A stretch of DNA of 64,000 nt from Scortum barcoo (lineage: Eukaryota; Chordata; Actinopteri; Centrarchiformes; Terapontidae), in NCBI GenBank assembly GCA_023238725.1, contig CM041554.1:23794050-23858049 (forward strand), given 5' to 3'. The stretch's first letter is position 1. Each line of letters starts with the position of its first letter. The notes below the pieces were generated by a model. That model had not been told where the DNA came from and ran no database searches. It saw only the letters and a list, made by a program, of their open reading frames with translations. The position numbers and the translations under genes are program-made. Below are positions 1 to 13,700 of the stretch, in pieces.

Positions 1-1144
1 TCCGAGGTAATCAAAGGTTTCTGCTCAGGATCACACCTACACAAACTGTTGCATCATGTGCTATTATAATTCTTTTGAGGAGTTTTGCATGTTATATATT
101 AGACAGAGGCAGCACAAGGGGGGCAAACCAGCTAATATCTCATACATACAACTGTGCACGTCCAAAGGTTAAATGACTGCACCTGTTTTATTGACTTCAC
201 AGCAATATGCTATCAGCAACTGTTGTGCAACAAGAGAAAAATGAAAAACATTAATAGTCACATCCTGCTGTGAACTCTTAGTGCAGCGATATTAGCCTCA
301 GGCTGTTCTGTGTGTCTGTGTATGCGTTGACCCTTGCCAGAGATAGCGTGTGTGTACACTAATCCTATTTCCCTACAGTGGGAATGAGAGGTCTTGCTGG
401 AGACATGGTTATTGTTGGGACAAGATAAGGATGTAATTCGCACACAGGCGCACACATGCGCACACATGCGCACAAAAACTGCAGTACAAAGACAGTAAAA
501 CTCACACAGAGGAACACAGTAAACACACACACAAACACACACACTCGTAGATCCATAATGGATGTGATTTCCTGGTCTTTCCAAGATCTCAGTTTTTAAG
601 TTAAGATTTAAGTGGTCCTTGCCTTAATTGTCCCTGGCTTAGGAGTCAGCAGCAGAATGAGGACATTTAAAATGTAATTGTTCCACTGCATAATGTTGTC
701 CAATCATGTTTAAGTGATGAGCATGGGGCTGAAGCAAGAGCGACATATTCAGTATATAAAGAGTTTGGATGGTGGCTTGTCTGTTCAAAACCAGAAATGT
801 AAATGTAAAAGTGTATGTAAGTAATTAAACTATGCGTTGATGTTCTCGTCAGTCATCCAGTGAGTGAGCTTACTGCTGTATAATGTAAGCTGCAGTGTTA
901 CCTCCAAGGCCAGTGTCATTTCATACTATATCATTTTGTGGGGTGACAGATTATGATGTCAGAGTGGGGGGTAAAGTTAGCAGCTCGGTCCCGCTCTATT
1001 GGATTCGGGGAAGTTCATACCCTCCATCCTTGCCAAAGTTGTTATCCAAGAAGTTCCTGCTTTTGCCGAACACATGGGTCAGTCCTCTTTGTAAGAATCA
1101 TGACTCTTGCAATCAAAATATGAACAACAAAGCATTAATCTAAC
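1..1144. other. Non-coding sequence, CA-rich in part
   Basis: I see no gene here. Open frames on the minus strand between about 258 and 584 are rich in Cys/Val and arise from CA/GT dinucleotide runs. They lack any domain pattern. The stretch is AT-rich with scattered CA runs at about 420-545. Confidence 0.6.
439..474. repeat. Alternating purine-pyrimidine repeat (CACACATGCG units)
   Basis: The 10-bp unit CACACATGCG occurs about two and a half times in a row, inside a longer alternating purine-pyrimidine tract. Such tracts are known Z-DNA formers. No function is implied by the sequence itself. Confidence 0.6.
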
Positions 1145-1215
1145 ATATATGCACTTATCAAGAATCAAGAATCATTTATTGTCATCATGTTTTCACATGA
1201 CGAAATTGGTATTGG
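1145..1215. repeat. Probable 3' tail of a dispersed retroelement
   Basis: The stretch has a duplicated AATCAAGAATCA, then a TTTATTGTCATCATG core and an ACATGACGAAATTG end. This pattern resembles a short tail commonly seen in fish interspersed repeats (known from memory, not searched). No body of the element is recognisable upstream. The adjacent AAT microsatellite may have grown from its tail. Confidence 0.4.
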
Positions 1216-1285
1216 TGACTTCCAGCTTTAAATGTAAATATAGTAAAAAGAATAATAATAGTAAGTAATAATAAAGTAAAAGTAA

Positions 1286-1286
<1 letters not shown>

Positions 1287-1360
<74 letters not shown>

Positions 1361-1361
1361 T
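1287..1361. repeat. (AAT)25 microsatellite
   Basis: There are about 25 uninterrupted AAT/TAA units. On the minus strand this gives the artefactual poly-Leu or poly-Tyr open frames near 1185-1433, which are not genes. Confidence 0.97.
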
Positions 1362-3166
1362 GTACACATCATAGGCTTTTTCATCAGGATGTGTGACAAT
1401 TATCTCAGTGTTAAGCAGATATACCAAGCACACCTTTCAACACCATGAATGCCATGAAGGCAGCATTTCCATCACTTTGACAACAACACAGTGATTGACT
1501 GACGCACATACAGACAAATCATTGCTGACTTCAGGCGTTCACACGGCTTATGTTTTCATATTGGGTTAGACAATAATGAGTGGGATAGAACATGATAATG
1601 TAAGCACCGAAAACAAGTATAATATTATAATTATTATTTCAAATGTAATGAAAGAAGGGACAATATGGTAGTGAATGTTGACAACTGGGACATATTAGTA
1701 TTTTACAGATATCTGTCGGGACTCAGGACACCCAGCTTGAATCTGGGACGATCCATGACAAACCAGGACTTTAAGAGGGTTCTCACTGGAAATGCACCTA
1801 ACATTAGCTTAATTAGCTAACTAGCTACAGCTATAAAATCAGATAGTGACAGTTGTGATTTCACAAGGCAAAATCAATGGCAGCGTGCTACAAATGATAA
1901 GCCTTCTTCCGTTATCGCTGTAAACATAATGTGCCACTAAAACAAACAAAAAAAAAGGTTTAAAAACCCCATAGCCTTATTTGTTTTTATGTAATTAGGT
2001 ACCATCTTCCCAGACATGTTCACAGATTTTAGTGTCAGTGCTATTTGGTAAATACAGGTTTTTTCTGTGAATATAAAGTAAATGTTAATTGCGAGACAAG
2101 TATAGATACATTGGATTAGTTTAAACTGCTGCAAGGACACACACAGTAGAATAAGAGTGGGAGTTGAGTGGAAAACTAATGTATCTTTCAGAGTGAGAAA
2201 TTGGGCTGTTTCAGAGCAGTTGGTGACCCATGACCACAAGTTCAAATAGTTACTGAAACACTGACACACAGAAAGAGAAAGGGCAAAAAGAGCGATAAGG
2301 CCAGAAATATCCGAGCGGGGAAGAGAAATACTGAGATATCCTGCTCAAAGTGGAGTTACTTTGCTGGAATTTGACATAAATAACTAACCACAAGCTCACC
2401 ATCGCCTTGTTGATCTGAATACACAGTCAAATATATTAACCAAACTGCAAGACAAGAGGAAAATGACCCAGGAGATTAACCCAAAATTACATTCTCATTC
2501 TGATCCTCTTTGTTTTTTTCATGAAGCATTTCAGTTGAAAGGTCATTTTTCATTTTCAGCTGTCAGATTCAGGTGCTGTCCACATCGATGTAACGGCTCA
2601 GTATTACATGGTTTGGACGCACAACAAACAGGTTGGACAAAAGGCTTCTTTCTTTGGTTGTAAAAGGAACTTTGTTGAGCTTTTAGCATCTGACAGAATG
2701 CAAAACTCTTCCCACGTACACATCCTTGAATAAAATCATACCAAATTTCCATAACAAAAAGTGTTATTCATGGATGAAATAATTTGGGAGATTTTGATCC
2801 TGCTGGTAGAGGTGCCAGATCAGAGAGCTCTTATCTGAGCTGTTTCAGAGGGTAACAACAAACCAGTGTCTTGCACTGCATGAGGTTCTGCTCGACCTTG
2901 TATCAAGGATGTCGGCATCTACTGTCTGAATTAATTTCACCATGTCTTTCAATTTGCTGCATCTGGTTTCGCACATGCCTCTGCCTTCTGCATAAAGTGC
3001 TCACCTTCCAGTCACAGGGAAGTGGATAGGCAGCAAGCTGCCGTACTGCAGGAGAGGACTTCAGCTACAGGAAGCAAATGTATAACATTTAGTTCCTACT
3101 GTGTGTGTGAACTCATGCGTAGGTGTTGCTCTTATGTGTGTGTATGTGAAGCCTTTCCTGGTGTGA

Positions 3167-3168
<2 letters not shown>
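1362..3168. other. Non-coding sequence, nothing recognised
   Basis: The sequence is AT-rich with no domain-bearing frame, no terminal inverted repeats and no tandem arrays that I can see. The short open frames near 1937-2269 and 2463-2752 look random. Confidence 0.55.
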
Positions 3169-3206
<38 letters not shown>

Positions 3207-3282
3207 CTGTATAAGTGGTCACCATTTCTCTAATGGCCACTGAAATAACTTGGATTGGAAGACACACACACACACACACACA
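3169..3282. repeat. GT run and CA run in inverted arrangement
   Basis: A (GT)n run of about 35 bp (3169-3203) is followed 58 bp later by a (CA)n run (3262-3282). The two are complementary and could fold into a short hairpin. Both are ordinary microsatellites. Confidence 0.9.
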
Positions 3283-5040
3283 AAAGTGAGATCTCTGTTA
3301 AAGGTCTTAGAAGTTTTTAAACTAAACTTTGAGGTATGAGCTCTGTCTGAACTTTAAGTGTTTTTAAAAGTCAACAAAAATTAATCTGCAGGGAACTACT
3401 CTGTACATGCTTGACAAAAGTGTTACATTATGTCTGATTGGCTGCCTTCAGGCTGGTGTTACATTGTTTCTGCTTAGGTTTTAATTTGCACTACACTAAA
3501 TACCACCTGTGTCGGAGTAAAACACCAGCAAAACATTCCTGATGGCTGCTGGATTGTGTAGTAAAGACATTTGGTTGTAGGAGAAGCATAATCTGTTTTC
3601 TTGTGTATATCATTGGAGAAGTGTCAGTTTAAAATGTATTTATTGTTCTTCCATTTTTTTCCACATAAATTAAGGTTTTGGTGATTTGTGGGGTTGATGC
3701 AGCTGGTGCTGTAGCAGCAGTAAAGGAAGACCCTAAAGACTGATAAAGAGACTAAGCCTTAACCACAGTATGGCCCTAACATGAAACATACCTCTGATGT
3801 ATAATCTCTAACTAAAACCTAAACATAATCATTTGACTGGTATAAACAATGTACTGAACATTTAATTATTCACAGAGGGGCTCAATTCAGCCCATGAAAG
3901 TTATTTAACATAAAAAAAAAAAGGTTACAGGTTGTCTCCTTTCCAAGTAGATGTGGTGTGTCATCATTATCATGGGCGAAAAGTAATATTCTCTCAAACA
4001 AGACAAAGACTGTGACTCAGTGTTGTCTCTCAGTGTTTGTTCATTTTTGACAATGTCTAATCCTTTAGTCTGTATCAGACCGGCTCTATCTCATTTATGA
4101 TTAGGTCTCTGCTTTTTTAGAAATCAACCTATTAGCAGCTTTGGGAAGTTTTTCCGAGGGTCTGTTTGAGCCTAAAGTTTTGTGAATCATGTGAAGAGCT
4201 TCCCCTCAGTGTAGTGTCTGATTAGCCAAGGACAGAATGATGAAGAAAATACAGGTTTGATCAATATTATGTAACTTAAACACAATAATGCAGCCACGTT
4301 TAGTTCTGCTTGTTCCAAGTTACCAGCACTCTGACATCATCTGTCTACTTTTTTTTTTTACTAGTGCTTTGTTTCTTTATTGTAGACTTGCAGTACCTTG
4401 ATATACCAATCCATATTCACTAACTATATTTTACTGTCTGCCTTTGTCTGTCTGAATATTTATTGTCATATCATAACTCAATAATGCCTGAAAAATAAAT
4501 TCTTGCTGTTCCGACTGATAAACCCGTCTAACTGTTCTGTTCCTCAGTCCTTGTTTAGAGGGGTGTTAAACTGCCTGAATATCTAAGTACACTTTAAATG
4601 CGGGCATCACTTACTGAGGACAGAGTATAACAAACATCTCAATAATGGAAAAAGACATCTGGTTTACTCATCATGAAAACTGTGGAGCCCTGAAGTCAGA
4701 AACTATTCTCTTGAAACCCAGTTTAATGTTTCCTTGTTGGTATTACAAACCAGCGCCGGCAAAGAATTATTTCCCACAAAGCGATGCTTACAAATCCCTT
4801 AATAAAATGAGAATGATGAATCCAGCAGTGATGAGCGCCTCCAGCTCCCAAATGACAAACAAGGGATGATTTATTACGTCAGTAAGTCAATATTACAGAC
4901 CATCACAGATGCACCCAACTAGTGCAACACACACACACCTTCAGACACTTAAACAGGGACCACTGGGGATCACTGGCCTGAAACGGGACTCACCTTATGA
5001 CAAAGCTCTTATGCAGCAGCCTTTATTACCAGCCTTTACT
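3283..5040. other. Non-coding sequence, nothing recognised
   Basis: No coding frame with a recognisable pattern is present. There is an A11 tract near 3911 and a T9 tract near 4351. The open frame at 4645-4869 has an ATG but no motif, and its composition is like the surroundings. Confidence 0.5.
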
Positions 5041-5674
5041 GGTGTGTGTGTGTGTGTCTGTGTCTGTGTTCGTAAGTTGGCAACATGTATGTGTGTAAAA
5101 TTGCAATCAAGACTGTGAGTATTTACTTGTTTGTGTGTGTGTGTGTGTTTTCTGTGTTGTGCATCGCTCAATAGGGTCAGTGTGCGTGTGTGTGACGTTG
5201 AGGCTTTGTTTAATGTCACTGTCTGTGCTGTAAATCGACGAGCACCCAGAGACACCCCCCCCTCCCCAGACCACCTAACCCCCCCTCCAGGCTTTCCCAA
5301 CTAATTAAAAATACTCTGCATTGGAGAATGGATTACTGCAAAGGGCACACACACACAACAGGGCACTTTATTTACACGTGGCATCTATGTACACCACACT
5401 GAGACTTTCACATGTGTGTCTTTGTTCCCGGGAAGGAAAATGTTGCCGGTGACATTAAGGTAAATTGCTGCTGGTGTTTGTATGTAGATTAGAAGGTTGG
5501 TGCAAGCACCTTTCACTCACTGAAACACAGAATCAGGTGGGTGTTAGTGTGTGCGCACACGCTACTGATAAGAATAAAGTGGGAGAGTATGATTGTGTTT
5601 GTGAGAAAAAACAAGGAGAAGGAGATGCGTGTGTTTGTGTGTGTGTGTTTGTGTGTTGAGAAAGATAGATGGTG

Positions 5675-5705
<31 letters not shown>

Positions 5706-5737
5706 TCCTGTGTGTGTGTGTGTGTGTGTGTGTTCCT
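5041..5737. repeat. Cluster of GT microsatellites
   Basis: There are repeated TG/GT runs at about 5041-5066, 5131-5149 and 5629-5650, and a longer compound run at 5679-5737 interrupted by two TTCCTG motifs. The overlapping frames are Cys/Val-rich artefacts. Confidence 0.9.
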
Positions 5738-7543
5738 GTCAATTGACATTCAGAGGTCTCCCTATCTCCACCTCCCTCCATCAGTGTTGTGGACCAATAA
5801 ATCTCTACATATCCTCAGAGTGGGATGTTTTATTGAATGCCTGCTGCACCGCTGAAGGAAAACATCAGAAGCAGGTGAGGGAGGCCCAAAAATAAGTTCA
5901 GAAAGGCAACAGCTAACTGGAGGAGAGTGTACTGCAGGCGAGCTTTCAAAATACTGGTCAATATCTGGAATGGTCTGCAGGGTTATTTGATGGTGAGGCT
6001 CTACATGACAAGAGTGCTGCCGCTATGATTTAATGAGTCAGGGCGAGAGGCTCCATCCAGTCATTTGCCTCTTGTTCAGCTATTGTGCTTCTGTCAAGCC
6101 TCTGCCAAGAATTAAGCACTGTTGGCTGTAAATAGAATTAAAAGGCGCTATGAGTAGCACTTTAACACCAATAAACAGCATTAATTTTGGGACGTTAGTG
6201 ATTGGTTGCTTTTTGTTTACGGTAATTATTCTCAGACCACTGGCAGCTTTGACCGGCCTGCATTGTGCACCACAGTCACCGAGCTGTCAGATTTGTAGAT
6301 TGTTTGAGAGCAGTGGCTCATATAGTTCCTGTGCAATAGGGTTTTTTTTTTGTGGGCATTTCTGTCATCATTAGAGATGGGACGGCAGAGAGCTGACAGG
6401 AAATGAGGGGAGAAATATATATGGGGAACGATATGCATCAAAGATCCCCAGCCAGGCTCAAACCAGCGTCATCACAGTATACTGTTTGTAAACTAACTCA
6501 TTTAACAAATATCATCAACCATGATGCAAAAGTATAAATTGAGAAAAATGCGCTAAAGTAAGCTGGTGAACATGGTGAACAGTATTAACAGTATATACAA
6601 TGTACGTACCACCATCGTAGTGAACAGTAGTTCGGCGGTCTTTAATAAAACAATTACATATAGAGCACCACATTAAAAAACATACAGGGTTAACAAATTA
6701 CACATGCAGAGTGTTGGACAAAATAACAGAAACCTTCATAAAGCTCTTGAGGAGTTTGTGGTAGTAGTGAAATTGGAAATTTTTCCAGGACTTTCAATTG
6801 CAGGTTAAATCCTAAATTGCTAATGGAGCGGTAAATAAAAGGACTGCAGATGAGATTAAGCAGGCATGATGTTTGTTCACATTTTTAACCATAACAGTTT
6901 TACACCATTAAAATTCCAACAAGAAGGCATTAATGGAGGACCCTCAGTGGACCCAGCAGCAGAGTTGTTTTGATGATCTCTTTTTTTTTAGTATGTGGGG
7001 TTATAAAACTGGTACAAAAACACAGACAAATTAATAAAACAAAATCAACAAAATAAAATAGTAGTAAATCCATATTCATAGCATTTACACAAATAAAGTC
7101 AAAATACATCAGACTGTGAGGGGCACTCAAATATTAGTTATTGTTTTCAACATTTTGTTAAGTGTGTTTTAGACAGTTATTGAAAAGTAAAAAAAATACA
7201 TTTGTTTTTTGTTTTGTTAACTTAGTTGAATGAAGAAGGACAAAAGTCAAACAGAAAACATCATACCTATATGTTACCTTCACCTCCATCGTGTGATTAA
7301 TTGTGCTTCTTCCATTCCTTATTAAAACTATTGCTCTCAGAACTTAAAGAAATGAAGATGCTCCTTCTTGCAGTAGGTACAGTATTTTCTAAAAACAGAA
7401 TATTCCCTATGCAGCCCTTGGTGTGAATGCAAAGACTACGACTTGTTTTCATTTCTCTACTCTGTGAAACAAATGATGTGAAGCCACAGTTCACTAACAA
7501 GACCACGCCATTTGTAAGTTGAAAGTAGTTTTATTTAGATTAG
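5738..7543. other. Non-coding sequence, nothing recognised
   Basis: The sequence is AT-rich without a gene-like frame. A short stretch near 6445-6465 (GCCAGGCTCAAACCAGCG) resembles a reversed pol III B box of a decayed SINE, but too little remains to call it. Confidence 0.5.
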
Positions 7544-7690
7544 CTGAGGGATGTAAAGGGGGTCGTCGAGAAGAGGGATGTAAAAGGGGGGGTCGGGGGG
7601 AAGGGATGTAAGGAGGGTTGAGAAGAGGGATGCAAGGAAAAAAAAGGGGGGGATCTAGAAGAGGGATGAAAAGAGGTCGGAGAGAGGGAT
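7544..7690 (+). repeat. G-rich imperfect tandem repeat (GAGGGATGTAAAGGGG type)
   Basis: About six diverged copies of a 25-35 bp unit built on GAGGGATG(T/C)AA followed by a G-run (5 to 7 G) occur in a row. The G-run spacing near 7584-7616 (about G7, G6, G3, then GG-A-GGG) fits an intramolecular G-quadruplex. The purine strand is the + strand throughout. Confidence 0.75.
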
Positions 7691-10600
7691 GAAGGGGTCG
7701 AAGGCATTGAGGAACCCGGGGGTCGAGACTCTGGGTGGGGGTACGTCTCTAATCGGCGGACTTCGTGAGCTCTGGATCTTCTTGCTGGAGGGCAGTGATG
7801 CTGAGAAGGAAAGAGAAGAACACTGGTGTTTGGGGTGGGAGGGTTGTGAGAGGTACTTGTTACTGACAGGATAACAGGTCTGGATGGTTGGATTGGGGGA
7901 GCGCATGTGCTGGAATTAGTGAGGCAGAGGAGGCGCGGTTGGCGCGGTCTTGTTACTAAACCTCAGTTATATTAACTACATAAGGAGGCAAGGAGACATC
8001 CCCTGAATCATAATGAATGGTATCAGTGTCAATTTTCTGGTGTTTAAAAGAACTTGTATAAAAATATAGAGTGTACCAGAGCTGAGCTGATCTTCAGTCA
8101 CTGAATAGAAAAAGTGATCTCCAATTCATTCCCATCAACCAGCAGCTGAAGCTTCTCTGGTATGTGTGTTTTGTATGCTTTGCTTGAAGGAACAACAGGT
8201 CCTGGTGGGTTCTGTCTTTTATCTCAGCAAAAGCATTGTTTTTTAGAAAAAAATCAGCATTTGGAAAAACATATTGAGCCAATAAGGTGATGCAACATTT
8301 ACAGTATTATCGCAATAATACATTCAGGTCTAAGATTGAAGCTCCCACAGTATTTTCAACGCTCTGCAGCTAATATGCAAACACCATGACAGGAATACTA
8401 AATCTTTGCTATAGAAAGCTCAACTTCCACACTGCAGATCATACAGTGCTGACAAATCACTGCTGAATCCTTACAGATGGCTCTCATTAAAGAAAGCAGG
8501 AAAAATTCTGCTTTCCAAACTTGAAAATGATTAGAGTTAAAAACATTTTACAATTTGTCCGGACTTTTACTTTTGTTGTCTCTGTTGTGCAGTGCTGGGA
8601 AAAACCTCATAGGAATCCCACTGATTGGGTCTTGGAAATGTAAATGTTCTGTCTTGTCCCTGCCTGAAGCCACATTGAGTTTCTTCATTTAAGCTCACAC
8701 AGATGGGCGTGAGATGGACGGGCACTGCTGGACTCTCGCAGCCCGTCTTCGGGTTTCCCTGCTGCTGTTGCATCCCCCTGCAGTGTCGCCTGGAAATGCA
8801 AAGCTGCCCAGCTGTCGTCTGGGACCGCAGGGGAGCACTGCACACGCTTCGGTGCTGAGGCGGCTTTGGAGTGAGCTGAAAGGAGCCTAAACTGTTCCCC
8901 TCCTCTCCTGCAGGGGACGGACCAGCAGCATGCAGCACAGAGCAGAGAATGACAAGTCAGCAGGCAGAAAAAAAAAAGTGAGCACTAAGCTGCGTGCAGT
9001 CTGAGTGCTTCTGCTCCTCACTACCACTGTGAAGCCTCACAGCTCTCTGTGTGAATGTGTTGTCTGTGAACCTGCCTTTGGGGGAGGCATGCAGTGACCA
9101 ATCGTTTGACAGCATTCAACCTGTGTACTGAAATGAGGTAAGCTCTATAACCTGAAAACACACTGCCTCTCTCTCTGTCACACACACATTAATATGCAGT
9201 ACACAGTGCTACAGACTAAGAGATCAAAAGGAATTCTTTGTGTTTCTTTTACTTCACATCGATAATCTGCGGAAACACCTGGGGCTCATATTGTTGAGAA
9301 AATTAATAAACGGAGCGCTGAGATTGATGGATAAATGTTTGGAGGAGCAAATCAGTGTAAGAGACAGTGTTAGGATAGGATTTTTTTTTTATTTTACTCA
9401 CTGAAATAAAAGCAACAATTAATAATAAATGTGCCAGAAAATATAACATGTCCTCTCCAGCAAATAAATGTCAAATTCAAAACACAGGTCTGAGAGGCTG
9501 ATTGCCACTGTGTCCCACTGACACTAACACATTATTTTTATGTGACAGGTAGGACACGGGTCACTTTCATCCAGTTTCCTTCATTCAGACAGATTTCAGT
9601 TACGTATCAGCCATTCCAGTCGAGTCCCTTGCTTGTTCGTCCCAGCAAACAGCCAGTCGATTTTCCAGGCTTAGCACAAAAATGAACCCACAAGATAAAA
9701 ACTGTCTTGTTTGGATGTTAGAAGAACAAAGGGAAAATCTGAAGCAACTTAATTGGCCAAGTGTTTGTGCAGAGCAGCAATTTGCACCTGGTGTTCAACA
9801 GACCATTCAACATTAATGGCTGACTCATGAGGCAAAATTAATCTACAGGCAAGTAGGAGAGCACCAAATTATTTTTTCTCTTTGTGCTGCTGAAACAGTG
9901 TAAATTTCTTTTCCGCTTTTCCTTCTGATGGACAGCTCTACATCATTAGTTTGAACTGAGAAGAGAGAGGGGACATTTTGTGGCAATTATCTAGCAGTGA
10001 TTACTATGTTACTTTGGGTACAGTAATATTTTACACAGCAACCGTACATGCAGACAGCAAATTTGTCTTTAAGGTTTACCAATCCATCTGCTACCTCCTG
10101 AGACTTTTGCAGGGTTTACACTGAGTCGTCAGCTCCTTTTTACCCTCATGACTGGTTCAGACTGCAGGTGGCTCGTGGCATCACTTGCAGTTATGCGTTA
10201 TTTGGGGTGTGTGGTGCTTTTCCCGTCCTTGCTTTTCCTCCTCTTTTTTCAGCGTAACCTGGAAAGTGCCAGCGAAAATGATTTCAATGGCAGCCGTTTA
10301 TTGCATCAGACGAGATGATGTCTTGTGATTGTTCGTAAGTTGACAGTGGATACAAACTGTGCCACAGCCTATGCATCCCCCCCGAGGCACAGGAAAGCCA
10401 CTGACATACAATAGGCTTGAAGTCAACAAACTTATTATTATTGACAGCCAAGATAGAACAGTCACTGGCTGTTATCCAAGGCCACCCTGTGACTTCATGA
10501 ATATCCAAAGCATGAACAGGGACACAGCAGGGTGCCATAATACAACCTCTTAAATACAACCGTTTCTGCCAAAGGAACACCCTGTTTCCTCAACTCACAG

Positions 10601-10741
10601 ATGTGTATACTGTACATACATACAGGTCCATCTCAGGGGAGGAAAAATAACTCTCATTAAATCGCAGTCATCTCAGAATCATAGTAGTTTTATTTTAACC
10701 TTATAGGTGTAATCCACAAGTTTAGCATTTTACCTTATCTG
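7691..10741. other. Non-coding; local GC-rich patch at about 8700-8940
   Basis: A 123-codon minus-strand frame (8567-8938) lies in a locally GC-rich patch with some CpG. It shows no domain, signal peptide or membrane segment, and its start would be a GTG. It may reflect an untranslated exon or promoter-proximal DNA, but I cannot support a gene. The rest of the interval is AT-rich and featureless. Confidence 0.45.
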
Positions 10742-10779
10742 TCAGATACTGATCTCTCGTTCAAGAGATCAGTATCTGA
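10742..10779. repeat. Perfect 16-bp inverted repeat with 6-nt loop
   Basis: TCAGATACTGATCTCT at 10742-10757 is repeated as its exact reverse complement at 10764-10779, with CGTTCA between. The flanks do not extend the stem. The stem is shorter than a typical animal pre-miRNA. It could be a palindromic remnant of a DNA transposon or a cruciform-forming site. Confidence 0.9.
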
Positions 10780-13700
10780 TAGAGGGCCAAAAAGCAGTGA
10801 GAGACATGCCCCTCGTTCTTGGCTTTTCCCTTGCCTAGAGCGTCTGTGCCTGGGGCTCCTGTCCGAACACCTTTAACACCAGTCCATCTCCAGAGGGGCA
10901 AAGATTAGCATTTCTAACATTTCAGAGAATTGTAGAAAACAAGGAGCCTTACTTAAGTGTTGGGGAATGAAGAAATGTAAAAGCAGAAAAGTCTTTCAAC
11001 ACATCAAAGTCACTGCTTGCATTTATTCACAAAACTATACAAAGCAAAACACAAGCTCTCACAGAAGAAAACATAATAAGCGTGGAAGCTCTATTTAAAA
11101 CTGAGATGTTCTCTCTTGTAAGATCTAGGGAAAATCCTCTCCCCTTCGTATTTTAGCTGTAGGTAAGGTTGTGTGCAAATCAAAGCTGGTTTTACAGGGT
11201 TATGCATGCATGGTATAGATGATCAGCTCAACAAAACAGTTTTCTCAGTGGTCGCGAACATTCCCATCCAACACCTTCTCTTGCATTTTGCAGTATCTGC
11301 CCTCTCTGAGGGAGGGGAATGTCAGCTTGAGGAAGGTTAAATTGAGAACTATTGAGGTCAAATCAAGGATGATTGTTTCGCCTACTAGTGGTGTGGATGC
11401 AGATCGTGTTCCCCTATAAGGACTGGACCTCGCGCCAAGGGCCTTTGGGGTGTTTTGTAGCAGGTTACTCCACAGACCACTTTTTCTGACTCAGGTTAGA
11501 CGCTGGAGTGCTGGTGCAAATCATGGTGCTGTTGGCCTTGTGCTCCCAATACAGCTTTCCAGGCTGGAGATATGGCCTGCATTCTGGCACCCAGCCTGGC
11601 CTGGCAAAGAGGATGTTTCACCACGTCTTGGGATTCGAGGGATAAGAGAAGCTATCTCCACTTTGAGGTTGTACATCTGCAGACATTGTGAGCCCTTGGC
11701 AGGATCTACCTGAGCAGGAGGCAAGGTAGTTTCAGAAAGGTCAGACAACAGCAACTCCAGACCCCCATGTCCTCCTCCTGTCTATATAATTCTGGGATGT
11801 GGGGGGGTTGCATCACTGGCTGACTTTTTTTCTCTTTCCTTCCAGGGATAATGAAGAAGCATAGCTGTGAAACTTTGCCTCCTGTTTGGATCTTTTCATT
11901 CTCAGATGACTGTTTAGGGGTGAGGCAGCACATTTGTGATTTGTACCCTGATTTGTACCCTGTACCCAAAATTGGTATTTCCATTGAAATGTCTTTAAAA
12001 TAATTACATTTTTAGCCCCATGTGGGTCACGGTCAATAAGTCTCTCCTAATTCTGATTCTGTTTCCAGTTACCAGTAAGTCACTTTATTTGTGGAAGGAT
12101 GGCATGGGGATCTCACTTTTTGTGGCGATTAATAGTATAAATATTGGATAAATTTTAGTACAGATTTAAGAGAGAGATTGTTCTAAAGACCTGTGTACTA
12201 TACTAAAAAAAGGTAAATTCACCTGTTTTCTCATAATCTTCATCCGAGTAAACATTAATACTAAAATGTGATGGCAGTCATCTTAAGTTCTCCAGGGTTT
12301 TGCTTAAACCTGAAAGTTTAACTAGTCAGGAACCACCCCTCCTCGGTGGGCTGTTTCCTGATCAGTTCAGCCTATTGCTGTGCAGGTCTAAGATGTGATT
12401 TGACTTTTCAGCGAACTGGTTTAATAGTCATGTTTCTCCTATAAAAACAACAATTATATATTTCCTGTTTTTATGCCAACCATTGCATATTTCACTAAAA
12501 GCTCCGGTCTGGCTTTCTTCCCTCTTTTCATTGCCATTGTGTGTTAATAAGGCTGATACAGCATCCACCGAATGGATCTTAAAATCAGTTTATTTACACA
12601 CCACATTCTTGGTATGATAAATTTAATAAAAAAATATACTAGCTTCATAAAAAGTTTTATCAACCCACATTTTTGAAGAATCCCCAATATTACCAGGAGG
12701 AAAATCACTCTAGCAACAGCCAAGAGTCTCCATTTGATTCTTTAAAAAAATGTTTGGTTTGGTCCCAGACAAAAATAAAAGTCTCTTTAACTTCTGTGAG
12801 AATTTTCTTTTCACAAAATGTTTAACCTGCTTTCCAATTCTGACTGGGAATGGCTGCATTATCAATAAAGTTGTAACTCTGCAGATTTTATATTTCTCCT
12901 AATTCTTTTAAAATAAGGTGGTTTGGTTTCTAAGCCATCTACTAGTTCCTTGCCTTATGTCACCCAACATGTGAGCAACTTGCTTCTTAGTCTGTATCAT
13001 TACCTGCAGAAATACCTTAAAGTAGATTTTTTACTCTTACCCAATTCCTGGTTGATACTTACTATGCTCTTTGCTCAACATATTTTTTGGAAGTGCATTT
13101 GTGACAGCCACATTGTCTATGTTGTCTATTACAACCATGATTACAGTCTCTCCAAAACTCATAGTATGATTTATAGGCATCGCTGGATGTGTTTTTTTCC
13201 CTTCAACACAATGTGCCTTTAAATCACTTTTCAGGTTTTTGATCCTGACAGTGAAATACTTATTTTATATAACCAAGGTTGTATTCAGGCTCTTAAGCTA
13301 AGGAAGGTTCTTGCTTATTCATCATTAAGTCATGGTGTAGTTCATATGTTGTTTAATGAATGTATAGTTTATACGTATCTCAGCGTGGTAGTGTAATGTG
13401 TCATCTGACTGCCAGGTAGAACCAAGTATGCCAATGTTTTTGTGCTGACTAGCTTTTGATATGAAGCTGTGGTCAGTCCTGAAAATGGTGAACAGAAATG
13501 CAGATGGGTTGGATTTAAGCCCCTGTAGGGGTTTGTTCCTGTGGATTAGGCATTATGAGAGGGCACATGATGCTGTTGATCCTGAGTTTTGCATGTTAGT
13601 GGAGACTGAAAAAGGAGCCTCCCTATCTGTGTTTTTTCTTTGTCTCTCTGTTCTAAATCCACCACATGTAGTGCAGTTTGAGTTGAGTTTTTCTTTCCAC

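Noticed and set aside
1185..1433. Poly-Leu and poly-Tyr frames
   Set aside because: They are produced by the AAT microsatellite.
8567..8938. 123-codon minus-strand frame
   Set aside because: It sits in GC-rich DNA without any domain and has no splice or start context that I can support.
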